Assembly: GCF_030866745.1 (NCBI RefSeq)
Contig: NZ_CP133016.1
Span: 310,001-374,000, forward strand
DNA: 64,000 nt
Source: Sphingomonas flavescens
GTDB lineage: Bacteria > Pseudomonadota > Alphaproteobacteria > Sphingomonadales > Sphingomonadaceae
Direction of reading: 5' to 3'
Each line of letters starts with the position of its first letter. The stretch's first letter is position 1. Of the stretch, positions 40,303-49,150 are shown in pieces. The notes below the pieces were generated by a model. The model worked only from the letters and a program-made list of their open reading frames with translations. It did not search any database and had not been told where the DNA came from. A program made the translations under genes and the position numbers.

Positions 40303-40452
40303 ATGCTCCTGACCATCGCCATCATTCTTTTCATCCTGTGGGTATTGGGCGCGTTCGTTGTCCACGTCGGCGGCGGCCTCATCCACCTGCTGCTGGTCAT
40401 CGCCGTTATCGTCGTGATCTGGAACTTCGTTACCGGCCGCCGCGCCGTTTAA
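40303..40452 (+). CDS. Small lmo0937-type membrane protein
   Basis: A 49-residue ORF beginning with ATG 40303 and ending TAA. Its sequence is almost wholly hydrophobic, with spans about 2-19 and 24-42, the intervening HVGGGLIHLLL motif and the ending WNFVTGRR. This pattern matches the lmo0937/DUF5670 family of tiny membrane proteins, whose function is unknown and which are often stress-associated. The inverted repeat at 40259-40292 lies in its leader. Confidence 0.75.
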   Translation: MLLTIAIILFILWVLGAFVVHVGGGLIHLLLVIAVIVVIWNFVTGRRAV

Positions 40453-40504
40453 CTGCGGGTAACCAGCATTGCGGCGTGGCGTCACGCCGCTTAGATGTTG
40501 TTCG

Positions 40505-41470
40505 ATGACGAACAGCATTTCTACGCGGGTGGCCGTGCTCGGCTCCGGGCCGGCCGGCCTCACCGCGGCGATTTACGCGGCGCGTGCAGGCCTCGGCCCC
40601 GTGGTGATCCAGGGGATTCAACCGGGCGGCCAGCTCACGACCACGACGGACGTGGAAAATTATCCTGGCTTCCGCGAGGTCATCCAGGGCCCGTGGCTGA
40701 TGGAAGAAATGCAGGCGCAGGCCGAGCATGTCGGCACCAAGGTTGTTTGGGATCACATCAGCGCAGTCGACCTGTCCCGCCGCCCGTTCCGGCTGACCGG
40801 GGACAGCGGCGCGCAATTCTTCGCCGACAGCCTGATCATCTCCACCGGTGCCCAGGCCAAGTGGCTCGGCCTGCCGTCGGAGGAGCATATGAAGGGCAGG
40901 GGCGCCTCAGCCTGCGCCACCTGCGACGGCTTCTTCTACCGCGGCAAGAAGGTGGCGGTGATCGGCGGTGGCAATACCGCGGTCGAGGAAGCGCTCTACC
41001 TCACCAATCACAGCCACGACGTCACACTCATTCACCGGCGCGATTCGCTGCGCGCCGAGAAGATCCTGCAGGACCGCCTGTTCGCGCACCCGAACATCAA
41101 CATCATCTGGGACAGCGAAGTCGTCGAATTCGTCGGCGGGGGGCAGCCGGAAGCGCTGGTCGGCCTCGACATCCGCAACAAACGGACGGGCGAAGTCAGC
41201 CGTGTCGACTGCGAAGGCGCATTCGTCGCCATCGGCCACCAGCCCGCGACCGAACTCTTCAACGGCCAGCTCAAGCTGGACGACGATGGCTATATTCTCG
41301 TCGAACCGGGCACCACGCGCACCAGCGTCGACGGGGTGTTCGCCTGCGGCGACGTCATGGACAAGATTTACCGCCAGGCGGTCACCGCCGCCGGCACCGG
41401 CTGCATGGCCGCCCTCGACGCGGAGAAATATCTGGCCGCTCAGGAATATGAGGCGATCGCCGCCGAGTAA
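40505..41470 (+). CDS. trxB: Thioredoxin-disulfide reductase
   Basis: FAD-dependent NADPH:thioredoxin reductase, low-molecular-weight type (321 residues). The FAD site [10 protein letters not shown] (13-22), redox pair C137-C140 in [14 protein letters not shown] site [12 protein letters not shown] and the C-terminal FACGDVMDK (FAD) are all present. The frame is open upstream to 40469, but the ATG at 40505 fits the family N terminus. Confidence 0.95.
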   Translation: MTNSISTRVAVLGSGPAGLTAAIYAARAGLGPVVIQGIQPGGQLTTTTDVENYPGFREVIQGPWLMEEMQAQAEHVGTKVVWDHISAVDLSRRPFRLTGDSGAQFFADSLIISTGAQAKWLGLPSEEHMKGRGASACATCDGFFYRGKKVAVIGGGNTAVEEALYLTNHSHDVTLIHRRDSLRAEKILQDRLFAHPNINIIWDSEVVEFVGGGQPEALVGLDIRNKRTGEVSRVDCEGAFVAIGHQPATELFNGQLKLDDDGYILVEPGTTRTSVDGVFACGDVMDKIYRQAVTAAGTGCMAALDAEKYLAAQEYEAIAAE

Positions 41471-41497
41471 GGCGGTTCACGGGGAGGGGGATCGCAG

Positions 41498-42727
41498 TTG
41501 AAGCCAGTCGGACCGATCCCGCCCTATTTCGAAGCCCGCGACGACGGCCAATTGATGATCGGCGGCATCGCCGCGGACGAGCTGATCGAAGAGGCTGGCG
41601 GCACCCCGCTGTTCGTCTACGACAACAATATCGTCGGCGCGCAAGTCGCCCGTTTCAAGGGCGCGATGGCCGATGGCATCGCTCTCCATTATTCAGTAAC
41701 GGCAAACCCTTACGAGCCATTGCTCGAGTTCCTTGGCAGATACGTCGACGGTTTCCGCATCGTCTCAAAGGGCGAATTGCGCCGCCTTCAGGATGCGAAG
41801 TTAGCAGGTATCCCGATCAACTTCGCCGGTCCCGGTAAGCTGTCCGAGGAGCTTGAGGCGGCGGTCATCGCCGGTGCAACGATAAGCGTGGAGAGTGAAG
41901 GCGAAGCCGAACGCGCGATCCGTGCCGCCGAACGCGTCGGCATCCAGCCGCGCATCTCGGTCCGCGTCACGCCGCCGTACAGCATCGAAGCCGGCGCCGT
42001 GACTCTCGTCTGCGAAGCCAGCCCGTTCGGCGTCGATGCCGAACGCGTGCCTTCGCTCGTTCAGGGCCTGCTCGAGGCCGATGTCGACTGGCGCGGCCTG
42101 CACATGTTCGGCGGCGCGCAGTGCCTTGATGCAGATGCGCTGTCCGAAATTCATCGTCTCACGGTAGGTCAGGCCGGCGAAATCGCCGACGCCATCGGCC
42201 TGCCGCTTCCCGAGCTAAACCTCGGCAGCGGTTTCGACATCGCCTGCCGCCCGGGGGACGAGCCGCTGGACATCGACCGCGTCGCCGCCGCGCTCAATCA
42301 TACCCTATGCAATGCGCCGCCGCTGCTCGCCACAACGCGCTTCACGATCGAGCTCGGCCGCTGGCTGGTCGGCGAGAGCGGCGTCTACCTGACCCGCGTC
42401 GTCGACCGTACCGAAAGCTGCGGCCACACCTTCCTGACGACCGATGGCGGTGGGCATCACCTAATCGGCGCGACCGGGAGCCTCGGCGAACGCGGCATGG
42501 CCAATTTCCCCATTGCCGTTGCCAATCGCTTCGATGCCGAGCCCGAGGAGTCCGTGACCGTCGCCGGCTGCCTGTGCACGCCGTTCGACGTGCTTGGCGA
42601 CAACGTCAGCCTGCCGCGTGCGGACGTCGGTGACGTGATCGCCGTGTTTTGCGCCGGCGCCTACGGCCTCAGCGCGAGCCCCCAAGGCTGGGAAAGCCGA
42701 CCGCTAGCGCGTGAGATACTCGTCTAG
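41498..42727 (+). CDS. Fold-type III PLP decarboxylase homologue lacking the PLP lysine
   Basis: A 409-residue homologue of diaminopimelate/ornithine-type decarboxylases, closest in pattern to the group found with exosortase systems. Matches include [13 protein letters not shown] (about 83-95), [31 protein letters not shown] and [13 protein letters not shown], plus [11 protein letters not shown] and AGAYGLS near the C terminus. In the strand where family members have Y-A-x-K-A-N, this protein reads HYSVTANP, so the Schiff-base lysine is Thr68 (codon ACG at 41699-41701). No exosortase genes are nearby. Start TTG 41498 is preceded by a strong GGGGAGGGGG. Probably a non-catalytic derivative. Confidence 0.75.
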   Translation: MKPVGPIPPYFEARDDGQLMIGGIAADELIEEAGGTPLFVYDNNIVGAQVARFKGAMADGIALHYSVTANPYEPLLEFLGRYVDGFRIVSKGELRRLQDAKLAGIPINFAGPGKLSEELEAAVIAGATISVESEGEAERAIRAAERVGIQPRISVRVTPPYSIEAGAVTLVCEASPFGVDAERVPSLVQGLLEADVDWRGLHMFGGAQCLDADALSEIHRLTVGQAGEIADAIGLPLPELNLGSGFDIACRPGDEPLDIDRVAAALNHTLCNAPPLLATTRFTIELGRWLVGESGVYLTRVVDRTESCGHTFLTTDGGGHHLIGATGSLGERGMANFPIAVANRFDAEPEESVTVAGCLCTPFDVLGDNVSLPRADVGDVIAVFCAGAYGLSASPQGWESRPLAREILV

Positions 42728-43464
42728 GGGTAGATCGCCTCGACGAAATAGAGACCCTGCGGCGGCGCATTGAACCCCAGCGCCGCGCGATCCCGCGCCT
42801 CCAGCGCCTTGAGCATGTCGTCAGGCTGCCACTGCCCACGCCCGACCATCGCCAGGCACCCGACCATCGACCGCACCTGGTGATGCAGGAAACTCCGCGC
42901 GGCCGCGATCACATGGATTTCTTCACCAACCCGACCGACCTCCAGCCGGTCCAGCGTCTTCACCGGACTGTCCGACTGGCACTGCGCCGAGCGGAAGGTG
43001 GTGAAGTCGTGCCGCCCCAAGAGATGCGCGGCACCCGCCTGCATCGCGTCGAGGTCCAAGGGCACTCCGATGTGCCACACGCGCCCGGCATCCAGCGCCG
43101 GGGGCGCCCGCCGGTTGAGAATGCGGTACAGATAGCGCCGACCCACGCACGAAAAGCGCGCGTGCCAATCGTCGGCGACCGTCTCCACTTCCAGCACCGA
43201 TACGGGCTGCGGCCGCACCAGCGCGTTCAGTCCCTCGCGCAGTCGATGCGGCGTGAGTGACGTCATGACGTCGACATGCGCAGCCATCGCCAGCGCATGC
43301 ACTCCCGCGTCCGTCCGCCCCGCAGCCAGCACCTGCGCCGGCTCACCGGTCATCCGCTGAAGCGCCTCCTCCACCGTCTGTTGCACCGACGGTCCATGAT
43401 CCTGCCGCTGCCAGCCCATGAATGGCCCGCCATTATATTCGACTGTTAGGCGCCAGCGCGTCAC
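42724..43464 (-). CDS. truA: tRNA pseudouridine(38-40) synthase
   Basis: Modifies uridines 38-40 in the anticodon arm of many tRNAs. The catalytic aspartate is D52 in [11 protein letters not shown]; the start reads [25 protein letters not shown] as in the family. The frame runs to 43575 inside fmt, but the GTG at 43464, which overlaps the fmt stop (GTGA), gives the standard 246-residue product. The C-terminal stop forms a CTAG overlap with the convergent decarboxylase-like gene. Confidence 0.95.
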   Translation of the reverse strand: MTRWRLTVEYNGGPFMGWQRQDHGPSVQQTVEEALQRMTGEPAQVLAAGRTDAGVHALAMAAHVDVMTSLTPHRLREGLNALVRPQPVSVLEVETVADDWHARFSCVGRRYLYRILNRRAPPALDAGRVWHIGVPLDLDAMQAGAAHLLGRHDFTTFRSAQCQSDSPVKTLDRLEVGRVGEEIHVIAAARSFLHHQVRSMVGCLAMVGRGQWQPDDMLKALEARDRAALGFNAPPQGLYFVEAIYP

Positions 43465-44360
43465 GGCAGCACGGTGCCTTTCGGGACCGCAAAGCCCCGC
43501 AGCAGCTCGCCCGGAGTCATCGCCCCGCGTCCCGCGCGCTGCACCGACAAAGGCCGCAACGCACCTTCGCCACATGCGATCGTCAATTGCTCGTCCAGCA
43601 CCTCACCACGCGCGCCGCTGCCGTCAATCAATTCTGCGGCAAGTAGCTTGATCCGCTCTCCACCGGCCTCGAGCCAGGCGCCCGGCACCGGATTGAACGC
43701 TCGCACCTGCCGCTCGATTTCCGCAGCGCTCCGCGACCAATCGATCCGCGCTTCGGCCTTGTCGATCTTCGCCGCGTAGGTCACGCCCTCTTCAGGCTGC
43801 ACTGTCGGTAGCGTCTGCTCTGCTAGCCAGTCGACCAAGGCGTTTGCGCCAAGTTTCGCCATTTCTTCCGTAACTTGACCCGCCGTCTTGCCGTGAAGGC
43901 TAAGCTCACGCGTCAGTAGCATCGGCCCGGTATCTAGCCCTTCCTCCATCTGCATGATGGTCACGCCGCTAACTTCGTCGCCTGCCAGAATGGCCCGCTG
44001 GATCGGCGCCGCGCCCCGCCAGCGCGGCAGCAGCGAGGCGTGCACGTTGATGCACCCCATGCGCGGCGCCTGCAGGATCGGCCGTGGCAGGATCAGCCCG
44101 TAAGCCGCCACCACTGCCAAATCCGAATCGAGCGCTCGAAACCGCACCTGCTCTTCCTCGTTGCGCAACGTGCGCGGTGTCCGCACCTCGATGCCGAGCG
44201 TCTCCGCTCGCTCATGTACCGCGGTCTTGCGGTCACCCTTGCCGCGTCCCGCCGGCCGCGGGGGCTGCGAATAGACGCACACCACCTCGTGACCGGCCTC
44301 GATCAGAGCATTCAGGCTCGGGACCGCAAAGTCCGGAGACCCCATGAAGATTAGTTTCAA
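43461..44360 (-). CDS. fmt: Methionyl-tRNA formyltransferase
   Basis: Formylates initiator Met-tRNA with 10-formyl-THF. The 299 residues include FMGSPDFAV at the N terminus and the formyl-transfer loop [18 protein letters not shown]. The start is TTG 44360; the next in-frame ATG (44345) would remove the first beta strand, and no other start exists before an in-frame stop at 44439-44441. The codon before TTG belongs to a REP-like repeat arm, an unusual context. truA is translationally coupled downstream; def is on the other side of recR in the opposite orientation. Confidence 0.94.
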   Translation of the reverse strand: MKLIFMGSPDFAVPSLNALIEAGHEVVCVYSQPPRPAGRGKGDRKTAVHERAETLGIEVRTPRTLRNEEEQVRFRALDSDLAVVAAYGLILPRPILQAPRMGCINVHASLLPRWRGAAPIQRAILAGDEVSGVTIMQMEEGLDTGPMLLTRELSLHGKTAGQVTEEMAKLGANALVDWLAEQTLPTVQPEEGVTYAAKIDKAEARIDWSRSAAEIERQVRAFNPVPGAWLEAGGERIKLLAAELIDGSGARGEVLDEQLTIACGEGALRPLSVQRAGRGAMTPGELLRGFAVPKGTVLP

Positions 44361-44453
44361 ACCGTTCGCCCTGAGCTTGTCGAAGGGCTGCCCTTCTACT
44401 TCGCAAGCCCGAAAGGAAAAGGCAGGGCTTCGACAAGCTCAGCCCGAACGGTA
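44361..44453. repeat. Paired REP-like palindromic element between fmt and recR
   Basis: Two inverted arms of about 33-34 bases (44361-44394 and 44420-44453) share ACCGTTCG, CTGAGCTTGTCGAAG and CTGCC. Within each arm a small stem is kept by compensatory CC/GG exchanges (GCCCT...AGGGC in the left, GGGCT...AGCCC in the right). This matches the dispersed CTTCGACAAGCTCAG repeats of many Proteobacteria. It fills the whole divergent intergenic region. Confidence 0.75.
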
Positions 44454-44462
44454 TGGAGAGGC

Positions 44463-45059
44463 GTGGCTAGTCAGGAAATCGAAGCATTGTCGCAAGCGCT
44501 GGCCCGCTTGCCGGGGCTCGGACCGCGTTCGGCGCGGCGCGCCGTGCTGCACCTGATGAAAAAGCGCGAGACGGCACTTCAACCGTTGCTCTCCGCCCTT
44601 CAGAACGTGTCGCAGAAGCTCTCAACCTGCTCGATCTGCGGCAATGTCGACACCTCCGACCCCTGCAATATCTGCCGCGACCCGCGCCGCGACGAGAAGT
44701 CATTGTGCGTGGTGGAAGAAGTCGCCGACCTCTGGGCCCTCGATCGCTCGCGGCTGTTTCCCGGCCGCTACCACGTCCTCGGCGGCCGGCTCTCCGCGCT
44801 GGAAGGCGTCCGGCCCGAAGATCTGGCCATCGACCAGCTTGTTCGCCGCGTCTCCGCCGGCGGCATTGACGAAGTGGTGCTGGCGATGAACGCAACGCTC
44901 GAGGGCCAGACCACCGCCCATTATGTGGCGGAACGCCTCGAAAACTTTCCTATTCGCCTCAGCCAGTTGGCGCACGGACTTCCCGTCGGCGGTGAACTCG
45001 ACTATCTCGACGAGGGCACGCTCGCCCAGGCCCTCCGTGCCCGCCGCCCCATCGCTTGA
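44463..45059 (+). CDS. recR: Recombination protein RecR
   Basis: DNA-binding partner of RecF/RecO that loads RecA at gaps. The 198-residue protein has an HhH segment ([15 protein letters not shown], about 12-26), the zinc motif [18 protein letters not shown] (about 57-74) and a Toprim domain starting [14 protein letters not shown]. It starts at a GTG only ten bases after the REP-like arm, so its promoter probably lies within or across the repeat. def follows after 31 bases. Confidence 0.95.
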   Translation: MASQEIEALSQALARLPGLGPRSARRAVLHLMKKRETALQPLLSALQNVSQKLSTCSICGNVDTSDPCNICRDPRRDEKSLCVVEEVADLWALDRSRLFPGRYHVLGGRLSALEGVRPEDLAIDQLVRRVSAGGIDEVVLAMNATLEGQTTAHYVAERLENFPIRLSQLAHGLPVGGELDYLDEGTLAQALRARRPIA

Positions 45060-45090
45060 ACCGCCCAAACTGAAAGCCTAAATCTCACTC

Positions 45091-45630
45091 ATGGCCATTC
45101 GTCGTATCTACGAGACCCCGGATCCCGTCCTCCGGCAGATCAGCAAGCCCGTCGAGACGTTCGATGCGGACCTGAGGACGCTCGTCGAAGACATGTTCGA
45201 GACGATGTACGACGCGCCCGGCATCGGCTTGGCGGCCGTGCAGGTCGGGGAACCGATCCGCCTGCTGGTGATCGATCTGCAGGAGCCGGAAGAAGAGGGC
45301 GGTGAGCCCGCCCGCGACCCAAAGGTATTCATCAATCCCGAGGTCCTGTGGCATTCGGAAAGCGACGTGCCCTATACCGAGGGCTGCCTTTCCGTCCCGG
45401 AGCAATATGCCGAGGTCATGCGTCCCGACCGCATCCGCGCCCGCTGGCGCGACGTCGAGGGCAATCAGTATGAGGAAGAGATCGACGGCTTGCTGGCGGT
45501 TTGCCTGCAGCACGAAATGGACCACCTCAACGGGGTCCTGTTCATCGATCATTTGTCGCGTCTGAAGCGCGACATGGTGCTAAAGAAGCTCGCGAAGTGG
45601 CGGAAAGAAAACAACTTAAAGGCCGCTTGA
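45091..45630 (+). CDS. def: Peptide deformylase
   Basis: Removes the N-formyl group from nascent proteins. The 179-residue metalloenzyme shows motif 1 [10 protein letters not shown] (44-53), motif 2 EGCLSVPE (97-104) with metal ligand C99, and motif 3 QHEMDH (140-145) with H141, E142 and H145. It is complete and presumably active. With fmt on the opposite side of recR the formylation cycle is encoded locally but in divergent units. Confidence 0.96.
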   Translation: MAIRRIYETPDPVLRQISKPVETFDADLRTLVEDMFETMYDAPGIGLAAVQVGEPIRLLVIDLQEPEEEGGEPARDPKVFINPEVLWHSESDVPYTEGCLSVPEQYAEVMRPDRIRARWRDVEGNQYEEEIDGLLAVCLQHEMDHLNGVLFIDHLSRLKRDMVLKKLAKWRKENNLKAA

Positions 45631-45631
45631 G

Positions 45632-46003
45632 TTGTCTGACGCGCCATTCCACGCGCATATCTATTATTCAGCCGAACAGCGCGACGCCGCCGATCGACTG
45701 CGCTCCAGCTTCACCAATGATCCGCAAATCCTGTTCGTCGGCGGCCTGACCGACCGCGGCGTCGGCCCGCATCCGATCCCCCAATATGAGATCCACTTTC
45801 TCGGGTCGGCGCGCGATCATGTAATTGCGTCGATCGAGGCATCCGGCCTGCGCGCCCTCGTTCACCCCCTAACCGACGACGACCTCGCGGATCACACGGA
45901 TTTAGGTCACTGGATCGGCGAGCCGATCGAGCTCGACGTCAGCGTTCTCGACCCGCCGGGCGTGAACCAGGGGATGGACCGCTTCGGCAAGTCCGACTTT
46001 TAA
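45632..46003 (+). CDS. DOPA 4,5-dioxygenase family protein
   Basis: A 123-residue protein with the HAHIYYSAEQRDAADRLR start and later GPHPIPQYEIHF and LVHPLTDDDLADHTDLGHWIG segments typical of the small DOPA 4,5-dioxygenase-like family, related in fold to the ferredoxin-like extradiol enzymes. Conserved histidines (the HAH near residue 8, PHP, HPL, H in DHT and GHW) could bind metal. The bacterial substrate is unknown. Start is a TTG one base after the def stop, consistent with coupling; stop overlaps the convergent Cys-rich gene. Confidence 0.8.
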   Translation: MSDAPFHAHIYYSAEQRDAADRLRSSFTNDPQILFVGGLTDRGVGPHPIPQYEIHFLGSARDHVIASIEASGLRALVHPLTDDDLADHTDLGHWIGEPIELDVSVLDPPGVNQGMDRFGKSDF

Positions 46004-46389
46004 GCCAGCGAAGCAGCCGCGTTCCGGCAATCTTCCGCGCATTCGCGGCATATTTGCGCGCACAGCTTGCAATGCTCGTGGTCGTGGCTCTCGCATTCGG
46101 CCGCGCATTGCTCGCACATGCGCGCGCACAGCTCGAGCAACTCGCGCAGCATTGGCTGATCGTCGCCCGTCCGCCGCAGCCCCAGCCGCGCCGTCGCCTC
46201 GCAAATGTCGGAGCAGTCCAGGCACAGGCGGATGCACTGCGTCATGTCCATCGGCTCGGCCATGCAGGCGTCCGCACAGCTCAGGCACATCTTCGAACAA
46301 TACATCAGGTGATGGACGGCATCGCCCAGCGGCTGGTTGTTATGGTCTTTGCTCGCCGGGTGCAGCGCGATCATCTTGCGAATGGACAT
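46000..46389 (-). CDS. Cytosolic four-helix-bundle copper-binding protein (Csp3-like)
   Basis: A 129-residue protein with 17 cysteines in C-x2/3-C spacing along four predicted helices (YCSKMCLSCADAC, QCIRLCLDCSDIC, LCARMCEQCAAEC and HCKLCAQICRECAEDC). This is the pattern of Csp copper-storage proteins and the related DUF326 Cys-rich group. No signal peptide is present, so the cytosolic Csp3-type is most likely, storing many Cu(I) ions in the bundle core. The His-rich HDHEHC turn may help metal entry. No copper exporter is adjacent. Confidence 0.82.
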   Translation of the reverse strand: MSIRKMIALHPASKDHNNQPLGDAVHHLMYCSKMCLSCADACMAEPMDMTQCIRLCLDCSDICEATARLGLRRTGDDQPMLRELLELCARMCEQCAAECESHDHEHCKLCAQICRECAEDCRNAAASLA

Positions 46390-46494
46390 TGAAATCTCCT
46401 CATCTGGCTAACCGCATCGACTAGCTTGTGTTCCCGCTGCGCAGGGCTTCATTTACGCTTTCGCATTACATCGCCGCGCTGGCGAGGCCCGAAC

Positions 46495-47154
46495 ATGGCG
46501 GAACTTTCGAAACGCGAATTCACCAAGTCCCGGCATGCCCAGCGCCGCGAACTTTTCAAGGCCTGTCGAACTGTCACGAGGGGCACGCGCTGGCGTTCCA
46601 ACCAGGGCGTTCTGTTCGCTCAGGACGGTGGCTGGTTCATGTCCGTCCAGGAAATGACAGACATCCTGCGTGAACGGACAAGGGCGAGGGTTTCGCTCAA
46701 GCCGATGGCGATCGATCCCATCTTCTGGCGCCTCGTCGGCCATCCCGAGCTTTGCAATCAGCCGCTGTCGTTCCGTGCCTATGGCTGGATGAAATGCGGT
46801 CTTTTGATCTTGGACGAGTTCGAGGTTTCCGAGGACGGGGGCGTTGACCACATTGCGCGGCGCTTGCTTGAGCAAGCCGATCACATGCTTGACGAGGTCG
46901 CCCGCGAATGGACGGCTGACGAATTCCTGAAGCAGATCGATAACTCCCGGAAACCTGATCAACGGTTCGTGACCCGGGTTACGACGCTTCTCGCTGTACA
47001 ACGCTATGATGAGGCGCAGGCGCTTTGCGAGGAGTCCGCCGCCCATGGGTCAAGCGGTGGTTTCTGGTCCTCGTCGCTCGGGACGTTCAATGAGATGGTG
47101 ATTAGGTTCGTCGCCGAGCAAAGGACTGTGGAAAACAGCAGCTCGCAGACTTGA
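46495..47154 (+). CDS. Hypothetical protein, unrecognised
   Basis: A 219-residue soluble protein that I cannot place. It starts at ATG 46495; the frame is open upstream to 46426 but without conserved-looking sequence. It has a basic N terminus (KSRHAQRRELFKACRTVTRGTRW), a central region with FFWRLVGH-like aromatics (here IFWRLVGHPELC), and a helical C-terminal half rich in Glu, Arg and Ala. No membrane span or catalytic motif is seen. It is transcribed alone, divergent from the copper protein, with 105 bases between starts. Confidence 0.6.
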   Translation: MAELSKREFTKSRHAQRRELFKACRTVTRGTRWRSNQGVLFAQDGGWFMSVQEMTDILRERTRARVSLKPMAIDPIFWRLVGHPELCNQPLSFRAYGWMKCGLLILDEFEVSEDGGVDHIARRLLEQADHMLDEVAREWTADEFLKQIDNSRKPDQRFVTRVTTLLAVQRYDEAQALCEESAAHGSSGGFWSSSLGTFNEMVIRFVAEQRTVENSSSQT

Positions 47155-47208
47155 GCGAGTAGCGCTGCTGGCGTAAAGTTCCCCAAATGTTCCGGGGAGT
47201 ACGCGGTC

Positions 47209-48558
47209 ATGACTGCCGCCATGCTGATCTTTCTTCTTATCGCTCTTGTCATTGGGGCGGCCATTGGCTGGCTGGTCGGAAGCCGCGCCGCGGCCGGCGC
47301 TGCGCACACCGTCGACGCGCTGCGCTTGCAATTGGACGGGGTCGTCAAGGAACGTGACGTCAACCGCGACGCCGCGACCAGGCTCGCTGCGATGGAAGCC
47401 GCGCATGCCGAACGCGAACGCGGTTTCGAGGCGCGGATCAACGAACTGATCGAGGCTAAGGAAGGGCTGTCGGCGCAATTCTCCGAAATTAGCAACAAGA
47501 TCCTGGCCGAAGCGCAGGAGAGCTTCCTCAAGCGCGCGGACCAGCGTTTCCGTCAGTCGGAAGAGAATAGCGGACAGAATCTGCGGGCATTGCTGCAGCC
47601 GGTCCACGACCGGCTCGAGCGCTACGAAACCACGGTGCAGAAGGTCGAGGCCGAGCGCCGCGACGCCTTCGGGCTGCTATCGGGCCAGATCGAGGCCATG
47701 CGCACGGGCACTGAACGCGTCTCCGCTGAGGCCGCGAAGCTCGTCAACGCGCTGCGCAACGCACCCAAGGCGCGGGGCCGCTGGGGCGAACAGCAGCTCC
47801 GCAACGTGCTCGAAAGCTGCGGCCTGTCCGAACATTGCGACTTTGCGACCGAAATCAGCGTCGCGGACGGCGAGGGCGGTCGCCTTCGCCCCGACGTTGT
47901 CGTGCGCGTGCCCGGCGGTCAAAGCCTGGTGATCGACGCCAAGGTGTCGCTTAACGACTATCAGGATGCGTTTGGTGCGGTCGACGAAACTGACCGCGGC
48001 CGTTCGCTCGCGGCGCACGCCACGGCCATCCGCGCCCACGTTAACACGCTCGGCGCCAAGGCCTATTGGTCGCAGTTCGATGACGCGCCCGACTATGTCG
48101 TGATGTTCATTCCGGGCGAGCACTTCCTGACTGCCGCGCTCGAGCAGGATCCGAACCTGTGGGACTATGCCTTCGACAAGAAGGTACTGCTCGCGACCCC
48201 GACCAATCTGATCGCCATCGCGCGTACCGTGGCGGCGGTCTGGCGGCAGGAGCGCCTCGCCAAGGAAGCGCGGCAGATCGGCGAGCTCGGCAAGGAGTTG
48301 TACGAACGGCTCGCGAAGGCGGCAGACGATCTCCGCAAGGTCGGCAGCGGTTTGTCGACAGCGGTCAATAATTACAACAGCTTCGTCTCCAGCTTTGAGA
48401 CGCGCTCGCTGGTCACGGCGCGCAAGTTCCGCGATTTGAACATCGAGCCTGGCCGCCGCGACATCGACGTGCTGACTCCAGTCGAAGCGCTTCCGCGCTA
48501 CGCCGATGCCGAGTTCGGTCTCAACGATGAAGATCCGCCGCAGATCGCCGCGGAATGA
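47209..48558 (+). CDS. rmuC: DNA recombination protein RmuC
   Basis: RmuC limits inversions at short inverted repeats; its C-terminal part is related to the PD-(D/E)XK nuclease fold. The 449-residue protein has an N-terminal membrane helix (about 4-24), a coiled coil (about 30-165), then the RmuC domain with GRWGEQQLRNVLESCGL (about 188-204), VIDAKVSL (about 243-250) carrying the D-x-K element, and VMFIPGEHFL. Complete and ordinary. It is followed by about 240 bases without a gene. Confidence 0.93.
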   Translation: MTAAMLIFLLIALVIGAAIGWLVGSRAAAGAAHTVDALRLQLDGVVKERDVNRDAATRLAAMEAAHAERERGFEARINELIEAKEGLSAQFSEISNKILAEAQESFLKRADQRFRQSEENSGQNLRALLQPVHDRLERYETTVQKVEAERRDAFGLLSGQIEAMRTGTERVSAEAAKLVNALRNAPKARGRWGEQQLRNVLESCGLSEHCDFATEISVADGEGGRLRPDVVVRVPGGQSLVIDAKVSLNDYQDAFGAVDETDRGRSLAAHATAIRAHVNTLGAKAYWSQFDDAPDYVVMFIPGEHFLTAALEQDPNLWDYAFDKKVLLATPTNLIAIARTVAAVWRQERLAKEARQIGELGKELYERLAKAADDLRKVGSGLSTAVNNYNSFVSSFETRSLVTARKFRDLNIEPGRRDIDVLTPVEALPRYADAEFGLNDEDPPQIAAE

Positions 48559-48664
48559 TTGCAAAGTAGGATTTGGTCTGGAAGCTACCTCTGATCAGCC
48601 TCCACGCCGTCGCTCTTTCACATCGTCGCCGACATGGTTTCTCGACCAAACTTGTTACCCCGGC

Positions 48665-48795
48665 TGTAACCCTCGAACCTGCCGCGTACGCAGCATGATC
48701 CGTGAGAAATGGCGCAAAACTGCCGCTTCCAATGGACGAGGGTTACAAAGTGGAGGAAGTGGAGGACCCCCCGGTTTCACTCTGTCCGGGTTACA
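48665..48795. repeat. Short inverted and direct repeats in the rmuC-lipoprotein gap
   Basis: TGTAACCCTCG (48665-48675) and CGAGGGTTACA (48737-48747) are an exact 11-base inverted repeat. A third GGGTTACA occurs at 48788-48795. AAGTGGAGG is repeated in perfect tandem at 48748-48765. The rest of the gap, 48559-48664, shows nothing I can identify. Confidence 0.5.
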
Positions 48796-48798
48796 GGT

Positions 48799-49140
48799 TC
48801 ACAGTCCGCCGCAGCCCTCGAATCGTCGCCCATCGACCGTGACCTGCACCTTGTCCGGATAAACGCGATCGCTCATTCCGTCGCTGCATTGGGCGTGCAC
48901 GATATTCACGTTGATCCGCGGGGTCTGATAGATTTCGCCCGCGATGCCGTGGATAGCCTGCGGTCTCGGCTGGCGAATTGGCTGTCCGTCGGGCTGGGTA
49001 AAAGTGACGTCACGCTCGTCGATCAGCACGTTCCAGAATGGCTCGGTCCCGATCGCCCGATAGGGCGGGGGCGGCGGCCCCGGGATCGGGTAGCAGGCGC
49101 TGAGCGCGAGAAACGAAGGCAGGATTATTCGCAAGCGCAT
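48799..49140 (-). CDS. Small lipoprotein with GTEPFW motif
   Basis: A 113-residue lipoprotein: the lipobox LSAC is at residues about 13-16 after a short hydrophobic signal, followed by a Pro-rich linker (PGPPPPPYR). The mature core contains RAIGTEPFWNVLI, the hallmark of a small COG3650-like family, and ends with a Cys in FEGCGGL that could pair with the Cys in HAQCSDG. The function is unknown; an envelope stress or inhibitor role is conceivable. It lies ten bases ahead of the rRNA/tRNA methyltransferase gene on the same strand. Confidence 0.75.
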   Translation of the reverse strand: MRLRIILPSFLALSACYPIPGPPPPPYRAIGTEPFWNVLIDERDVTFTQPDGQPIRQPRPQAIHGIAGEIYQTPRINVNIVHAQCSDGMSDRVYPDKVQVTVDGRRFEGCGGL

Positions 49141-49150
49141 TCCGATCTCC

